Shown: positions 10,496-29,014, counted from the first letter of the stretch. The stretch is DNA of 64,000 nt from Anoplopoma fimbria (GCF_027596085.1 NC_072471.1:12838810-12902809); one strand, 5' to 3'. Numbers and translations: made by a program. Notes: generated by a model from the letters alone, not told the origin.

Positions 10496-11636
10496 ATACA
10501 CGATATAGTATAAAATAAAAATAAAACCTCTATAAACATGTAACAAAATCTTTTGCCCATATTCAAAATATGCAAACTGCCAACATGTAACATCTAGCGC
10601 CATCTACTGTGTTTGGGTGCTCAGCAATGTCTCCATCCTGAGGTGAGAGACTGTCTTGGGGTGTTTAGCTTTAAACTTTTCCCGTTGACTTCCACCATAA
10701 AGCTAGACAACCCAACTCTTCTGAGGATGCTCAGTGCGTTTTCACACTGAGAGACGAGTGGGAGGGTGATCATTTATGATTCCTTGCGGGAACCTAAGCA
10801 CCTGGTCTCTTGTTCCATCTGTGAGGGTTTTATGAACTAGAGACAGTCTTCCACACTCTGAAACTTGATAAAGTGAAATCCACAGTGTGAACCAGATACA
10901 GATCAGCCTTGAAGAATTCTGGGATCCAACTTGAAAACTCAAAACCTATGACGACACTCTGTAGTGTGTTGCAAAATGATCGGCATTTGTCAAATAAAAT
11001 TGACTCTCTTTTTCGTATACTTTGAATTTTGAGTCTTAGCTCCAATTTTTTTCTGGAAATATATATAAAAAATAGAAACATAAAAATGTTTTCTTTGGTC
11101 CAGTAAATTCACTTTTTTCATAGAAAATGTAAAAAAAGACAAATACTAACTTAAGAACATTCTGCTGAATAAATACAGAACATCCACATGTTAAAGCCTG
11201 CAAAGCCTTTTAAGATTCACATTTTGAAATATAATGAGCTCATTACAAGCATTACAGAATAAGGCAATATTTCAATAAACTATTCCAAAATAACTAGATA
11301 TTTACTACTCCACCTCGGTACTCAGTATACATGGAAAGAATCACACTCCAGTCATTGTTTGTTCTTATATTATTTCTTATCCAGTCTTTATTGATGTATT
11401 AATGAAACAGTACATATTAAAAAAATGCATGAGGCTAAAAACTACATTTCTAAAAACAAACTGCCTTTTACATGCTATCTACATTAAATACAAATCTGTT
11501 AAATAATGACTGTTGCTTTGAAATGCATATTGTGTTTTGGCACCACTCACCCATTTGAAATCAAATGTCAGATCATTTTCTTCTAAGTAGAAAGGTGACA
11601 AAGTCGTGTGTGCTCCTGTGATGTATTGCTGCCCTC
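10496..11636. other. Region between ppara promoter and let-7b, no gene seen
   Basis: AT-rich non-coding sequence. If the let-7 primary transcript continues leftward, this is part of it. No exon signal that I would trust. Confidence 0.4.
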
Positions 11637-11720
11637 CAGGGAAGGCAGTAGGTTGTATAGTTAGCTCCTGATGGGGTAAAATCACAACCCTGAAACCACA
11701 CAACCTACTACCTCACCCTG
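11637..11720 (-). ncRNA. let7b: let-7b microRNA precursor
   Basis: The hairpin is transcribed from the minus strand. The 5' arm product (11694-11715) begins TGAGGTAGTAGGTTGTGTGG, identical to vertebrate let-7b, with seed GAGGUAG. The 3' arm product (11639-11660) begins CTATACAACCTACTGCCTTC, the let-7b 3p sequence. The arms pair over the full length and the base is closed by CAGGG/CCCTG. Let-7 loads into Argonaute and represses developmental-timing and proliferation mRNAs. The plus-strand frame across this hairpin is a shadow. Its partner let-7a lies about 0.54 kb upstream on the same strand, so both probably come from one primary transcript. Confidence 0.97.
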
Positions 11721-12257
11721 TACGAACACCATGAAGTCACCCAGGTGAGCAGGAAGGTTTGAACACACCTGGTCACTTTGTAAATGAAGACAGATCTACT
11801 GTGTTGCTATTGTGTCAATACGGCAAGGTTAGCTTTGTTAACATTACAGCTGAAATGATACTTTTCAGTATGAATAAAAAACATTATTTAAACATGAACT
11901 AATAGAGGCATTTTGTTGAAGCATGTGTTCTGTTTGAAATGACAATAACCGTCTATATTTCAGACATACAATCCAAAGAATGTCAGGTAATCAAAACGGA
12001 AAGCAGACAAGCTAAATGTACAGTACAAGAAAGTAGGAAAATCTTCTATATATTATGTTCAGCACCTACTTAACACCAACATTATCTACCTCTTATCCGT
12101 TTGAAAATTTGAAAATGATCTCTAACATTCCTCATAGTTATCTGCTTCTCTCGATCTGCTACATATATATATATATACACACATTTATAAACTCCATGGT
12201 CTGAAGTGTTGAAGTTTCTTTGTGCCGATGCCGATGATGATGCTGCCATTACAGTCG
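11721..12257. other. Spacer between let-7a and let-7b
   Basis: About 540 bp within the presumed shared primary transcript. In humans a further microRNA (mir-4763) is annotated in this spacer; I see no convincing hairpin of that kind here. Confidence 0.5.
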
Positions 12258-12340
12258 CTTCAGGAAAGACAGTAAGTTGTATAGTCATCTGACAGCTTGG
12301 GAATGACCCTAAAACTATACAACCTACTACCTCACCCCAA
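12258..12340 (-). ncRNA. let7a: let-7a microRNA precursor
   Basis: The minus-strand hairpin has its 5' arm product at 12313-12334, beginning TGAGGTAGTAGGTTGTATAG, identical to let-7a. The 3' arm (12263-12284) begins CTATACAACTTACTGTCTTT. It pairs with the 5' arm and resembles the 3p strand of human let-7a-3 (CTATACAATCTACTGTCTTT) with differences at two adjacent positions. Being upstream of let-7b in the same orientation, it corresponds to the MIRLET7A3 position of the human locus. Copy numbering in fish is unknown to me. Confidence 0.97.
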
Positions 12341-13043
12341 AGGACAGTTAATCTCCCGCAGGTGTCTCTCATGTCACATGGTTGATGGTCAATCTGAGGG
12401 AACACAAACTCAGAACGACAAAAAGGCCTTCCTTTTTTTAGGGTTGAAATATGAAACACATATCTGCTGATGAAGACTGTGAGTTGCAGTTGTAAACTCA
12501 GAAAAAGCTACTAAATGAGTTGAGATTATTTTATCAAGAACAAATTTACTTGCTTAAGTGTCATTACTGTATTACTGTATTGTATATTTTGTAAGTCGAC
12601 ATTTTATTCATTTTAAACACACATGGTCTCAGGAGTTTAAATAACTTTCAAACTAAACTAAGAAATACATTTATTTATTTAATTATTATTAAAATCAGGA
12701 TTAAAAACAGATTAACACTCCTGTGAGGTGAGCATGAACATAAGGATTAATTTAACTGCTGCAGAATGCTTTAATGCAAAACTTTTGACAACTTTTTGTT
12801 ATATTTTATAGTACAATCAATATACAAAATTATTATCAAAATTATTTAACCTAATGTAAGTAGGGTTCACTGTATAAATTCAATTGATACATTTGTTTTT
12901 ATTATTTTTCTAATTAATTTGCAATGCTTTGTATATTTAAAGAGTACATCTAACTATATGTCATAAACTGAGATTATGTCTTCATGCATTAATTGTTGCA
13001 AATCAGAATACTTCCTGGATGTCACTTCTGCCTGACAGGTCAC
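12341..13043. other. Upstream flank of let-7a, no gene seen
   Basis: AT-rich sequence, presumably within the let-7 primary transcript. No exon or element recognised. Confidence 0.45.
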
Positions 13044-13103
13044 CTCCTCTCTGCAGCTTCAGGTCTCACTGGTCTGTCGGCTCTCCTCTAGGGTTTCCTC
13101 GGC
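13044..13103 (-). other. Candidate exon of the let-7 host transcript
   Basis: On the minus strand a polypyrimidine tract and acceptor (CTCATTTGTCTCCATCAG, ending at 13104) are followed 60 nt later by GAG|GTGACC, an acceptable donor. The block is more GC-rich than its surroundings and lies upstream of let-7a. This rests on splice motifs and position only. It has no protein-coding character. Confidence 0.25.
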
Positions 13104-15822
<2,719 letters not shown>

Positions 15823-16322
15823 ACTGTGCAGATATATTCACAAAACACACACCAAGGTGACCATGTAGCCCTCAGGTCATAAACCTGCCAAGCAGCTACT
15901 TGAATGTATCATTAAGGCTGATGTAACATGTGTTAGAGTGATCATTGCTCAGAATACTGCAGCGGATTTTAGACTTGATAACTATATCACCATACACCAT
16001 ACAGTGTTGAGGGAGCTTAGGATTCATCTCTAAGAAAAGTGTTAGCTTCCGAAAATAACAGGCAGGAACTACATTTCTGTATGTTATTTATAACATCTAT
16101 CTAGATTTTAATTTAATTAGTTTCTAAAAATAAAATGCTTAAGTATAAAAGTGTGTAAAATGTTAAATATATAAAAGGCTATAAAGGAAGAAATAAACAA
16201 GCATCAAATTAAGCTACAAATAAATACACATTTGTTTTACATATCATTTTAAATATACTACAATTATACTATGCAATGTTACACATTATATAAATATATA
16301 ATACAGGTCTCTCTCTCTCACT

Positions 16323-16324
<2 letters not shown>

Positions 16325-16407
<83 letters not shown>
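16325..16407. repeat. (CA)n microsatellite
   Basis: About 83 bp of CA dinucleotides preceded by a short (CT)n run. Confidence 0.98.
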
Positions 16408-16409
<2 letters not shown>

Positions 16410-16631
16410 TGCAGTGTCAAATCAAATGTCATTTTAGAAAAAGTATTTTATCTATCTTAAAATGTAATTTAAAAAATCAATATACATAGAAATAGATTGT
16501 ATATATTGTTACAATATTTTTCGACAAGATAAAATGTGACAACAGCCTAATTTATTTGAGAAAATGATACATAAGTAAATGTAAAAATAAATACATTTTT
16601 TATCTTAAAATTACATTTTAGAAACCACGCC

Positions 16632-16642
16632 AAATATATATA

Positions 16643-16680
<38 letters not shown>
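16632..16680. repeat. Compound (TA)n(TG)n(TA)n microsatellite
   Basis: Mixed TA and TG dinucleotides over about 49 bp. Confidence 0.95.
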
Positions 16681-16861
16681 AAATAGTATATAGAATATAA
16701 TATATAATAGTGCGTGTATTGTGTGTCTGTTTGTAAAAACACAAACACGCAGAAGGACTTTGTGTTGCTCAACCCTTAGATATTGAAATGTTAGATTTTC
16801 CCACAGACTTTTGGTTCTGCTTAATTTAAATTTTCCCTGCAAAACAAACCCTTTTGACACA

Positions 16862-16910
<49 letters not shown>

Positions 16911-16912
16911 AC
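16862..16912. repeat. Compound (CT)n(CA)n microsatellite
   Basis: (CT)n then (CA)n without interruption, about 51 bp. Confidence 0.97.
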
Positions 16913-17179
16913 TGAAAACAATGTAACCAAAAGTAAAAACACAGAAAATACTCATTTATATTCTTCTTTTCTGCTTAAAACATTAAAAGCTTCTTTTTTT
17001 GCGAAACTGCTGAAGCCCGAGCAATAAAGATGGAGCTATGTCTCACTCCGTCTTTAAAACTGACGTGCTCATCATGACTGTGAGTGCTCTGAATAATAAT
17101 CTATATTTGTCTATGTGCCTTTATACTCTAATGCACCTATGTGTAATGGGTAAGACTGTGTGGCCATCTGTAGTTCGGC

Positions 17180-17181
<2 letters not shown>

Positions 17182-17243
<62 letters not shown>
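17182..17243. repeat. (TG)n microsatellite
   Basis: About 62 bp of TG dinucleotides. A further degenerate TG-rich stretch follows at about 17350-17390. Confidence 0.98.
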
Positions 17244-17248
<5 letters not shown>

Positions 17249-17399
17249 TCAGAGGAGGAGGCTGTGCCCTGCACTCCTTGGGAGAGGCGTGGGAACCCCA
17301 TTCATCTTAGGAGCCAGGGTTCATTGTGGGGTACATAGCATCAAATGTGTCTGGGTGTGTGTGTGTTTGTGTATGTGTGTGTGTGAGTCCGTCTGGTTC

Positions 17400-19100
17400 A
17401 TGATGTGGTGTGATGGTCTTTATGTTAGATTTAACATTCCCCTTCATTTATCTGTTTTCAAACATTCTCTAACAAATCATATTCATTTTCTTTAGAAACC
17501 AGGCTCGCAGATTCAATGCTGAGGCAAAATCCACAATTACAACATCACTTTTTTCTCTTAAAAAAACAATACTGGGCTCCTCAGTGGTTTACTATTAAGC
17601 CAAACTTAGTGACGTGAAAATACTCTTTTTTTTTTTTTTTTTATGAATTCCAAGGTCAAACCATGTTTGTTATTTCTCGTCTTCTGGGGCTAAAATAGTC
17701 AATCTAGCCAATTTTTTGAGGAAATGAACTGCATAGCTTTCTTTTTTCTTGTTAGACCTGACAGATCAGACAGTGTAAGTATGCACAGGACACTTAAAAA
17801 CAAATCCAAGTCAGAGCGAAAACACTTTAAAATGTTGTTGATGTTTTCTAATAGTTAATGAAACGATCAACAGGTTCTAAGTTATGAAAAGTGTTTTAAA
17901 GCGTGTTCCTCCCCGTTTCCCAACGCCGCGTTTGTTTCCCCCATCGCAAATATTACCTTTTATTCCTACGCTATGTGTGTTAAAGAGTTAGATGGAATAA
18001 AGTAGGAAAGAAAGAGATTGAAAAGAAGAGCAGAGAAAAATCTAGAAGAATCGCATCCTTCATTTGATTCTGCTGCAGTTCTTACCGCTGCGCCCTGTGA
18101 GCCCATTGGTGTTCAACAATGTCGTGTTGCTTTTTCAAATGCTGACGTACTAACATGTACATTCACCGGGGCTGAGGGTCTCAGAAGACAGGCTCAGACG
18201 CACCGAATGCGATAAGCAAAGTCGGGGACTCCTGCCGACGTGAGTGCAGACCTCAGGCCAGGCCCTGTAGTGCGAGAATGGCAGATGAATAGGCCTGTCA
18301 TACGTAGGATGTAGGTGGGATGACTAGAGCTATCTGTGATGAGTCACGCTGCCTCCACTCCTACCTATTGGCCATGGTAGGTTCTGATGTGTTGAGATGT
18401 TCCACATGAAACCATATCGACAGGCAGTGCAGAAAAAGAATTGGGAATTTTCAATTAGTGCTCCTTTTAAAAAAGTGATTTATGGGCGGTAATTAAAATA
18501 TGTCTTTCTGGAAGGTATCAGTGATGGGTGTGGCACATTTGTAATTATGTGGAAAATATAATACAGAAAAAAATAGAGCTGGTATTCTTCCTGAGGGATG
18601 AAGTGGGTGTGATCCTAATATTGATAACAATATAACTTGTATAAATTATTCATTAAGCATATTGCTCTATTCCAGTTCAATTACACAAACCTAAATACTG
18701 TTCATATGTACGGACAAAGCGTTGGATTTAATTTCTTCAAACTGTGTCATCGAACTACAGAGAAATGTCTAAGGTTTAATGCTTCGAAGCTTATTTCTTG
18801 TTAACTTAAAGGAAAAATAAAATAAATTTAATAAACGCTTTATATTTGAGCCACATTTGTTATAAAGCATAATAACAGGTATGCCCAAAAGGCCTGTTTG
18901 AGCTATATCAAAGCTACGTGTGGCCACGTGTCAGCAATGACCCCTTTTCAAATATTTAACCTTCTATTACAAAACCAGAAAGCCCGCCCATATTCACTAA
19001 GATGAGTTTTTAATGAGAAAAAATCAATACGATAATTGCTGTTAATAGTTTTCTGATAGCTGACCAGGAGAGAAAAAGGTAGAGAGACAGAGAGCGAGAC
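17400..19100. other. Non-coding stretch within the microsatellite-rich zone
   Basis: I see no gene. The part from 18080 to 18400 is less AT-rich than its surroundings and might be regulatory, but I cannot support a specific call. Confidence 0.4.
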
Positions 19101-19224
19101 TGAGAGAGAGAGAGAGAGAGAGCGTTATGGTGGGGCTCGGCCTTGTGTAGCAGGCCTCGTCTGGCCCTCGGCCCAACATTACAGCACTGGTCCCTCTCTG
19201 CTCCCTCCAAAACCTTCTCTCTTT

Positions 19225-19349
<125 letters not shown>

Positions 19350-19369
19350 GGCCACACACACACACAAAA

Positions 19370-21849
<2,480 letters not shown>

Positions 21850-23205
21850 TACACTCACGAATGATTAAAGGAATCTGGGACGACCTGCAACACCTAACTC
21901 TGAGGATCATGAAAACTATGAAAAAGATTTATCTCTTCATTTCAGAGCTGGTGCTGCTCTGAGTGTAATACCTTTGTCTTTGACCTACATGTCCTTTATC
22001 ACAAAACTTCCAGGGGGCATCAGAAGAAACGGCGTTCCCTTAATAAAGGCCGAAAATAAAAAATATCTGGCATGATCGCTGATGAATATCGTCTTGATTA
22101 CCGTTTCTTTCTCTCACAGACGTGTTCATGAGTTAATGAGAGAAGCTTCATTGAGCACCTGGGTGCGACTGCCCTTCCGCTATTGAAACAGTGAACCACA
22201 ACGTAAAATACTGTAATATTTACCGCAGTGCGCTCTCGCCATGTGCTGTTACCAGGCCACCCTTGCCACGCTGCGATCTGGCGCAGCGGTGGTCCTGCGT
22301 GTGAATAAGGAGAGGAGAAATGTCGGGCAGTAACCAAATGATAAAATGGACTCTGCTGATGACTCTGCTCGTGTCCTTCCCCCCTTCCGCCTCCCCCTTC
22401 AGTGTCCAGCCTGTTCTGTCTCCCACCCTTTCTTGTCCTTTCAGTAGCACTGTTGTAGCCTACAGTGATAAACAGCCCTGCTCTGAGCAGCTAGTGTTAA
22501 AACTACGCCTGCATGAGGAGGATCCTGCTGCCTCTCTCTCTCCCCCCCTGTCTCATGAACACCTACCAACCTCTGCACCAGCCTGCTGAAGGTTATTCAT
22601 ACCCGTCCGGTTTTCCCTCCCTGAAAAACTTCTCCGTGGCCAAAATGCTGTAATGCCCCTTAGCTGTTTGTAACAGATTCCCCAATGGCAGAGAAACAAC
22701 TTCCTCTCTTGTGGACGCCATTCCCCTCCCCTCCAGTCTCCTCTTCCCAAAAAGAAAAACCCAGAACTCAGCACAGGCAATTTTTTTCCTCCCCTCTCTC
22801 CCCAAAGTAGCAGCCGCACAAAAGAGAGGGGGGAAAAAGGGAAAACTGTCCAAAAAAAAAGAAAAGAAAGACGCCGGATCTCACATCATGGAGCCCAGCT
22901 AGCTGGTCTTCATTTCAATCTGTCTTTATTACTAACGCAGAGTCTAAAGGGGGAATCGTGCACATAGGAACAAATAAAGGTGGGAAAACATCCTTATATA
23001 CACTCGACCGTTTTCTCGTGTGTGTGTTGTTTTTTTTTACTTTGGAGGAGACGACGAAGACCAGAGCGAGTATGAGCGATTGAACGGCAAACTAATATGG
23101 CCGCTTGGTTAGTAGCAGTCTCTACTACCTCCTCGCTCTCAGTCCTGGAAGCTGAAAGAAAAAGGCGTTGCACTGCTGTGTGTGTTTGTACCTCAGAGGA
23201 CGGAC

Positions 23206-23243
<38 letters not shown>

Positions 23244-23490
23244 TGAGTGCACTTGTCTTGCCTAACTCTCCTCAGCTTTCCACACTCTCAAATAAAAACT
23301 CAGGTTCCCTGTGTTCTGTGTCTCGCTGCACCATCCGCTTATCGAAAACACACAATACACAAACGCGAAAACTTCAGTTGTGTAAAATGAGCATCAGGGA
23401 GACAGAAATCAGGTTACTTCAGTGGTTCGCATGAAAAACACATGAATTATATGCACTTTGTCAAGATTTAAATTCACTCGTGTTCCTTGA
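21850..23490. other. Non-coding stretch, no gene seen
   Basis: Mixed sequence with a (GA)n tract at 23209-23236. The segment 22690-22900 is biased by C-rich and A-rich runs. No domain is seen in any frame. Confidence 0.45.
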
Positions 23491-23499
23491 TCAGAAAAA

Positions 23500-23970
23500 C
23501 GGATCAGGCACCAGACCCTGTGACGTCACGTCTCACCACGTCTCTCAACCAATTGCAATCGCTGCAAGCATTAAACGCCACTACGACCGCATGCTGAACA
23601 TATATATCAAACAATAGTGGAAACAAATGCATGTTTTCATGAGCAATTTCAAAAGTCCCTTAGCCCTCCTCGTCTATCCGAAACACGGTTTCTAGTCAGT
23701 TGTTTACCATCTAACATGTGGCAGGAATTCAAAAAACTTGGCAGAGCCTGTTGCACCGTACGTCGCGGAGAGTTCACTTGAGGATACGACTCTGGTTTTG
23801 GCTCAGCTGCCAACTTCTGACACTGTAGTCCTCAGCGCGGCCTCGCCCCTGCAGGAGCGGCCTGCGCAATGCTGCCATTGATGAAACTCCAATATTAACA
23901 ACCTCATTTATGACACCTCCAAGAGTCCACAACCGCAATTATTTTCATCAAGCCCCTTCACCTCCGGGTT
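23500..23970. promoter_or_regulatory. Candidate regulatory block (weak)
   Basis: It has mixed base composition, no repeats, and clustered factor-like sites: TGACGTCA (CRE) near 23521, CAATTGCAAT near 23571, and CCAATATTAA near 23890. It looks like conserved non-coding DNA, but no alignment was possible. Confidence 0.25.
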
Positions 23971-24360
23971 AAATCCAAGATGTTCTCTGCCTTTACATTT
24001 CATTTCCATGTGTAAAAAGCATAATGCCTTGTAGATATTTGTGATGTTGTATATTTCAACACAGAAGGTAAAAAAAGAAGAAAAGCTGCAGTTAACTAAT
24101 TTGGTTCTGCCCCATGATATTTAAAAGATGCAAAAGGATGAGAATTGAAGAGAATCACTATTAAATGAACCGACCGCAGTGAACTCATGTTGCACGGTGG
24201 AAACATGGCAGTGTCAGAGCCAAAATGAGTTATAGTTCATGAGCTAAAACAATGGAGTTGTTTATTCAGTGGTCTTATCAGACCCCCGACGCCTTCGCAT
24301 CCTTATGAATCATCCCACACACCCACTGCAACAAACACCCCCAGTCAACATACACAGATT

Positions 24361-24361
<1 letters not shown>

Positions 24362-24449
<88 letters not shown>
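24362..24449. repeat. (AC)n microsatellite
   Basis: About 88 bp of AC dinucleotides. Confidence 0.98.
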
Positions 24450-24452
<3 letters not shown>

Positions 24453-25079
24453 TTTTCTGCCCTGGGACAAGCAGTACTCGACAATAATATGAGCTACAAT
24501 ATTTTTTAAACTCTGGGGAAAAAAAGAGGGTATAAATATAGACAAATCACAACATGAATTGTAATTAAATAACAAATGATGTATTCATTTCATAGGAAGT
24601 TGAACTAATAAGCAAACAAACAGCTCTCTCTTTCATAATTAGACACCAAAAAAATACGTTAAAGTTTATAATCAATTCCTGCACCAAAAAATGTTATTTC
24701 TTCAATATATTACTCGTCTTTTTTAGTCAGTTAATAAAATGCAGTTAAATAAGTAGAACCACCTGAGAATGCCAGTAAAGAGAGATCTGCAGTAGCTACT
24801 TCTGTGAATACACGACTTATTGCATTTAGTTTAATTTTAGTTCAGCTCTTTTTTTTATTTTATTACAAGCTTAATTTATATAGACTCACACATATAACCC
24901 CAGTAGTATTTTCACTTTATAAGTTACTGCCATCTATGTGTTCACACTCCAGCGAACACACACACTTCCTCCTCTCTTCGGTGACCAGTGCGGCGCGCCC
25001 GCTCCCTCTACGAGGTGGTCCGCCGAGGGGCCCCTCGGCAGCACGTGCCTTGACAACTTCTCCATTACAGCCGTGACCT

Positions 25080-25400
25080 CTAAGGTCAGACTCTGAAGGG
25101 TTCTGAACAAAGGCCACGACCCCGGGTCAAAAGTGTAACGCCGGGGGCAGGCCGGGGCCCCACCGCAAAGGAAGCGTGCTGTTTGCTTTGAAAGGTAAGG
25201 ATCACTAACACAGAGGCATAATAAGGATTAAGGGGCCATCCCCTTTGGGATGTCACTCTGGGGCCCCATACATCAGTCTCTATTAACCTCCATGACCTAC
25301 GGCGGACATTATGGGGCTACGGGTCACAGTTCTTCACGCTGCAGAGCTGTCAGACCTCAAGTCGTATGCAGCGTTTATGGTGGGTGTTGCTGATTACATG
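25080..25400. promoter_or_regulatory. Candidate conserved regulatory block, GC-rich
   Basis: A GC-rich block in an AT-rich region. It has three GGGGCC cores (near 25154, 25231, 25261) and the well-balanced segment TCTATTAACCTCCATGACCT followed by ACGGCGGACATTATGG. No coding frame or splice pattern is seen. The call rests on composition only. Confidence 0.3.
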
Positions 25401-28400
25401 GACTGACTGTTCGGTCTCAAAGGACACAGACCTAACAGCTTTTATCTTGTTTCAGTCGTTTGTAGATATATATCAATGAAGAAAACTCAAAGGTAAAAAT
25501 GTATAAGCCATCAGGTTATCTAGCAATATAACAAAAGCCTGACTGCTCTTTGAAAAAAATTAAATGTACAACTGAAAATCATGTGAAAGCAATGTATTTT
25601 TTTTCACTTTGATAAAAACAGAGTTTGGTTAAACTTCGATAAAAGCAAGAGAGCAAGAACCGAGAGGCAGAATCACAAAATGGAGGACAGGAGGAGACAA
25701 CATGGCGGCCTAAGTGATGCAGTCACTCACACACTGCTTATAACTTGACAAATCGCCACGAAAAAGGTTGTGCGTTGTACAACAGGTCTCTATATGTAAA
25801 GCAACATTATTTATATAACAAATGCCAGAACAGAAAGCTGCAGTGACTCGACTGAATGAGATACGGATATGAATTCCTTCAGTCACTTTGGGACCAAACA
25901 GTTACAAAGGTTAACCCTCTGCACTCTATCAGAGACGAGGGACGAAGTGTGCAGATATACTGCAGCTTTAATTAAATTTTATTCATTCACATCATATTTA
26001 ATGGTTTCCTCTTTTTGCTCAAAAGATACTGGGGGCAAATAAAATGTTTCAATTGTTTCAAAGTTCACAATGAGTATGAAATATAATTATTTCACACCAG
26101 AATGAGAGAAGAAAGAGTCTGAACTATTATAGTGCTTATTTCTCTCTTATTCTAAATGTCATAGTGAATACAAGCTAATATATTTACTTGGAAAACAGGA
26201 GGAGGGGAAACCAAATATATACATCATTTATACTTACATAATATATATATATATATATATATTTATAAATATATATATAGTATTATTAACATAGAGTCAA
26301 AATACAGGCTGCATTGTTAATAATTGGTAATGTAATGTGAGCCAGTACAACCTGCATTCGGTGCATTAAAAGATGCACATTTTTCAAACAGAGATCAAAA
26401 TGTTCTTTTTTTCTCCAGACACATTTTTAAAAACCCCTAAATGAATATATTAATTTGTTTAAAAAGTGACTGGCCTGAAAACAGGGCTTTGTTTGAAGAA
26501 AAAAGTTTAAAAAATCCAATTCTAAATTTTAATGTCACCTAATAAAAGAAAATAAGCTTTTCCAGAGGGAACCAGGCAAAAATGCAAACTTTTATTCTCT
26601 AAGGATTAGGTATATTTTAATAAAAAAATGATGATAATTTAGATTTCCTTGCATTCTTTCTTACATAATTTCATAATAAATTTTACTTTTACCTCTTTTC
26701 ATAAACTGAACTCTTGAAAAATAATAAGGCAAAGTTGAATATGAAGTGTACTTCTTTTACGATAAGATAATCCTTTATTAGTCCCGTGGCGGGGAGATTT
26801 ACAGTTTTACAAATTTCAGTCAAAGCTTCATAATGACTACATGATATTTAAAAAATACATTATAATTTATGCTTTAAAATTAGAATATGGCAATTTTATA
26901 AACGACCTTAGCTGCAGCCTCAGTTGGCAACATTTAAACACGAATGAGGATTTTCTCTCTCAGATTGTGCAATTCAAAGTGTTTTGAGGAGGCTTTTTCC
27001 GAGATTTCACATTCTTATGAAACTAAATCTATTTAGAAAGATAGGATTCTTAAAATACATAAGCTCCGAGAAAATAAGTGGCCATCTGTGTGTACAAAAT
27101 AATATGAGTTTAAGACTTTTCAGGCTTCTGAATGTGTAACTAAAAAGGTAATCTTTTATCAAATGCAGCTATCATTAATGTAAATTGCTCAAATCTTATA
27201 CGTTTTTTTATTATTTCACTTACTGAAGTACTTAATACATTATACATTTTTAGCACTCTATAATAATCATTTTTAAAACTTTGTATAACAAATGAAAAAA
27301 ATGGTAAAACAGCTGACTAATACTTTAAATAAACAAACTGGTAAAGCCTGCAAGGTCAAAAAAACGTTCTTGAGTGTTTTCCAAACACAGTTAACACGTA
27401 TCAAGAGCACTGACGCAGCATTTTGATTCAAATGTATTTCTTTGATAATCATTAAGCCACTCACCTCTGGAAACCGAGCTTCTCTATGTAGAGGGAGCCC
27501 TTTCGGCTGCAGAGCAGAGCAAAGGTTGGAAAAGAGGAGAGCCAAAATGGACCTGCGCACACTACAGACAAGTGTCCTAAACAGCCTTAAAAAACAGCCA
27601 CACAGACAATAAATCCCAAACAAGCAGCACTTTGACAGCTTCACAAGCCCGTCCTTTTTAGCAGCTCTTCTCTCATTAAATTGAAGGCTTTCGGAGAATC
27701 ATCGTCCTACTTTAAGTTAACCATGAGACTGTCTCTAGGTCACTTTGCAACTGCCAGGTTTATACGAAAGGTTTGATTTCCAATTTAGCTAACAGAATAC
27801 ACTGCCCATCTTGAGGACATAAAAAAAAAATGTAATTACAAGGACTTTTATCTGGGGAACAAAGAAACGCCACTCTGATCCTTGGCAAAAAGGCTTTTTT
27901 CTATGATTTCTAAAAGACCAGTGTGGAGCATGGCAACATTTTTATTCAAATCAAACCTAATACTAAAATCCCTGCTACCTTGGGCTTATTCAAGCTTGCA
28001 TTAAATTAACAGAAGTAGAAATATTCTGTAATGCTCGATGACACAGGAAAAAATGCTCTGAATGCAAAGTCAAGTCCTCTCAACAGTTTCATTACAATGA
28101 TTGTCTGAAAGAACTTGTAATTAAAAATGCAAATAATAAACGACACATTTTAAACTGCAGACAGGTTAAAATAATAAATTAAACATATTTTCTTAGACCC
28201 ATTTCAAATTTTTTAAACTTACCCCTCCTCTTTCCTCTACCTAATCTAAACACACACACACGCACACACACACACACACGCACATACATCTTCCCTGAAT
28301 CTCTGCTCACATTTCGGGATCCATCCTGCATTAATAAATGATTATTTGTGCAGCTATGATCAAACATCAGCGTACATGCAGGTCTCTGGCATTCTCAGGG

Positions 28401-28430
28401 AGTGGTTCCACCTCTTTAAAGGGTTCGGAC
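25401..28430. other. AT-rich gene desert, no gene seen
   Basis: It contains an (AT)n tract (26240-26280) and a repeat fragment at 26762-26820. The 123-residue frame on the minus strand (27273-27644) has no recognisable domain and I treat it as chance. Confidence 0.5.
26762..26820. repeat. Teleost repeat fragment
   Basis: GATAAGATAATCCTTTATTA followed by GTCCCGTGGCGGGGAGATTT is an end module I recognise from many teleost interspersed repeats. Confidence 0.5.
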
Positions 28431-29014
28431 CTGCTGTTGGTTCTAGTTCAATGCCACGTCACTGAGCCACTGCAGCGTGGATGGGCCTGCGTGACCTAGC
28501 TCGGCCCAGATAGGAGCCCTTCGCAACACGGCCCCCATCCGGATCTTACACCCACATTTCATACGTAGAAGGTTGTGCTGCAGGAAGGAGGGGGGAGTGA
28601 TGCGAGGCCATGCTTTATTTTAACTGCAAACTCTCTGTCCTTCGTTTTATTTCCCTCTTATTTCCAAAATTCAAGGAATTTATCTGACTGAGTGACAGCC
28701 TGTTTGTTTCAGTCCCCTGTGTCCAACTCCAATGGCTAAAGGGTTCAGGAACCCTCCAAATAGAGTGCTTGTTTGATTCCGCGTCGAGCTCCAGTGTGCA
28801 CGCACATGCTCCAGGCTTCACACACATGCACGCACACGTCTGGAGTTGTCTTGGTTACACAGGGTAACACAATGTCTACATGAAACCAACAGTTTCTATT
28901 TCTGGGAAAAGGAAATTCACAAGTCAAAGTTCTGAATTTAGAAGATAATTTGTATCAATTCTCTTTGTTGCTGGTTCACTGAGGTTTAATAAGAAAAGTT
29001 TTCCCAGACAGAGA

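Noticed and set aside
11721..12257. A third microRNA between let-7a and let-7b, as annotated in human (mir-4763)
   Set aside because: I found no convincing hairpin with matching sequence.
12082..12459. 125-codon minus-strand frame
   Set aside because: It crosses the let-7a hairpin; the conserved part is the microRNA, not protein.
27273..27644. 123-codon minus-strand frame, Cys/Leu-rich
   Set aside because: No recognisable domain and no splice signals; AT-rich chance frame.
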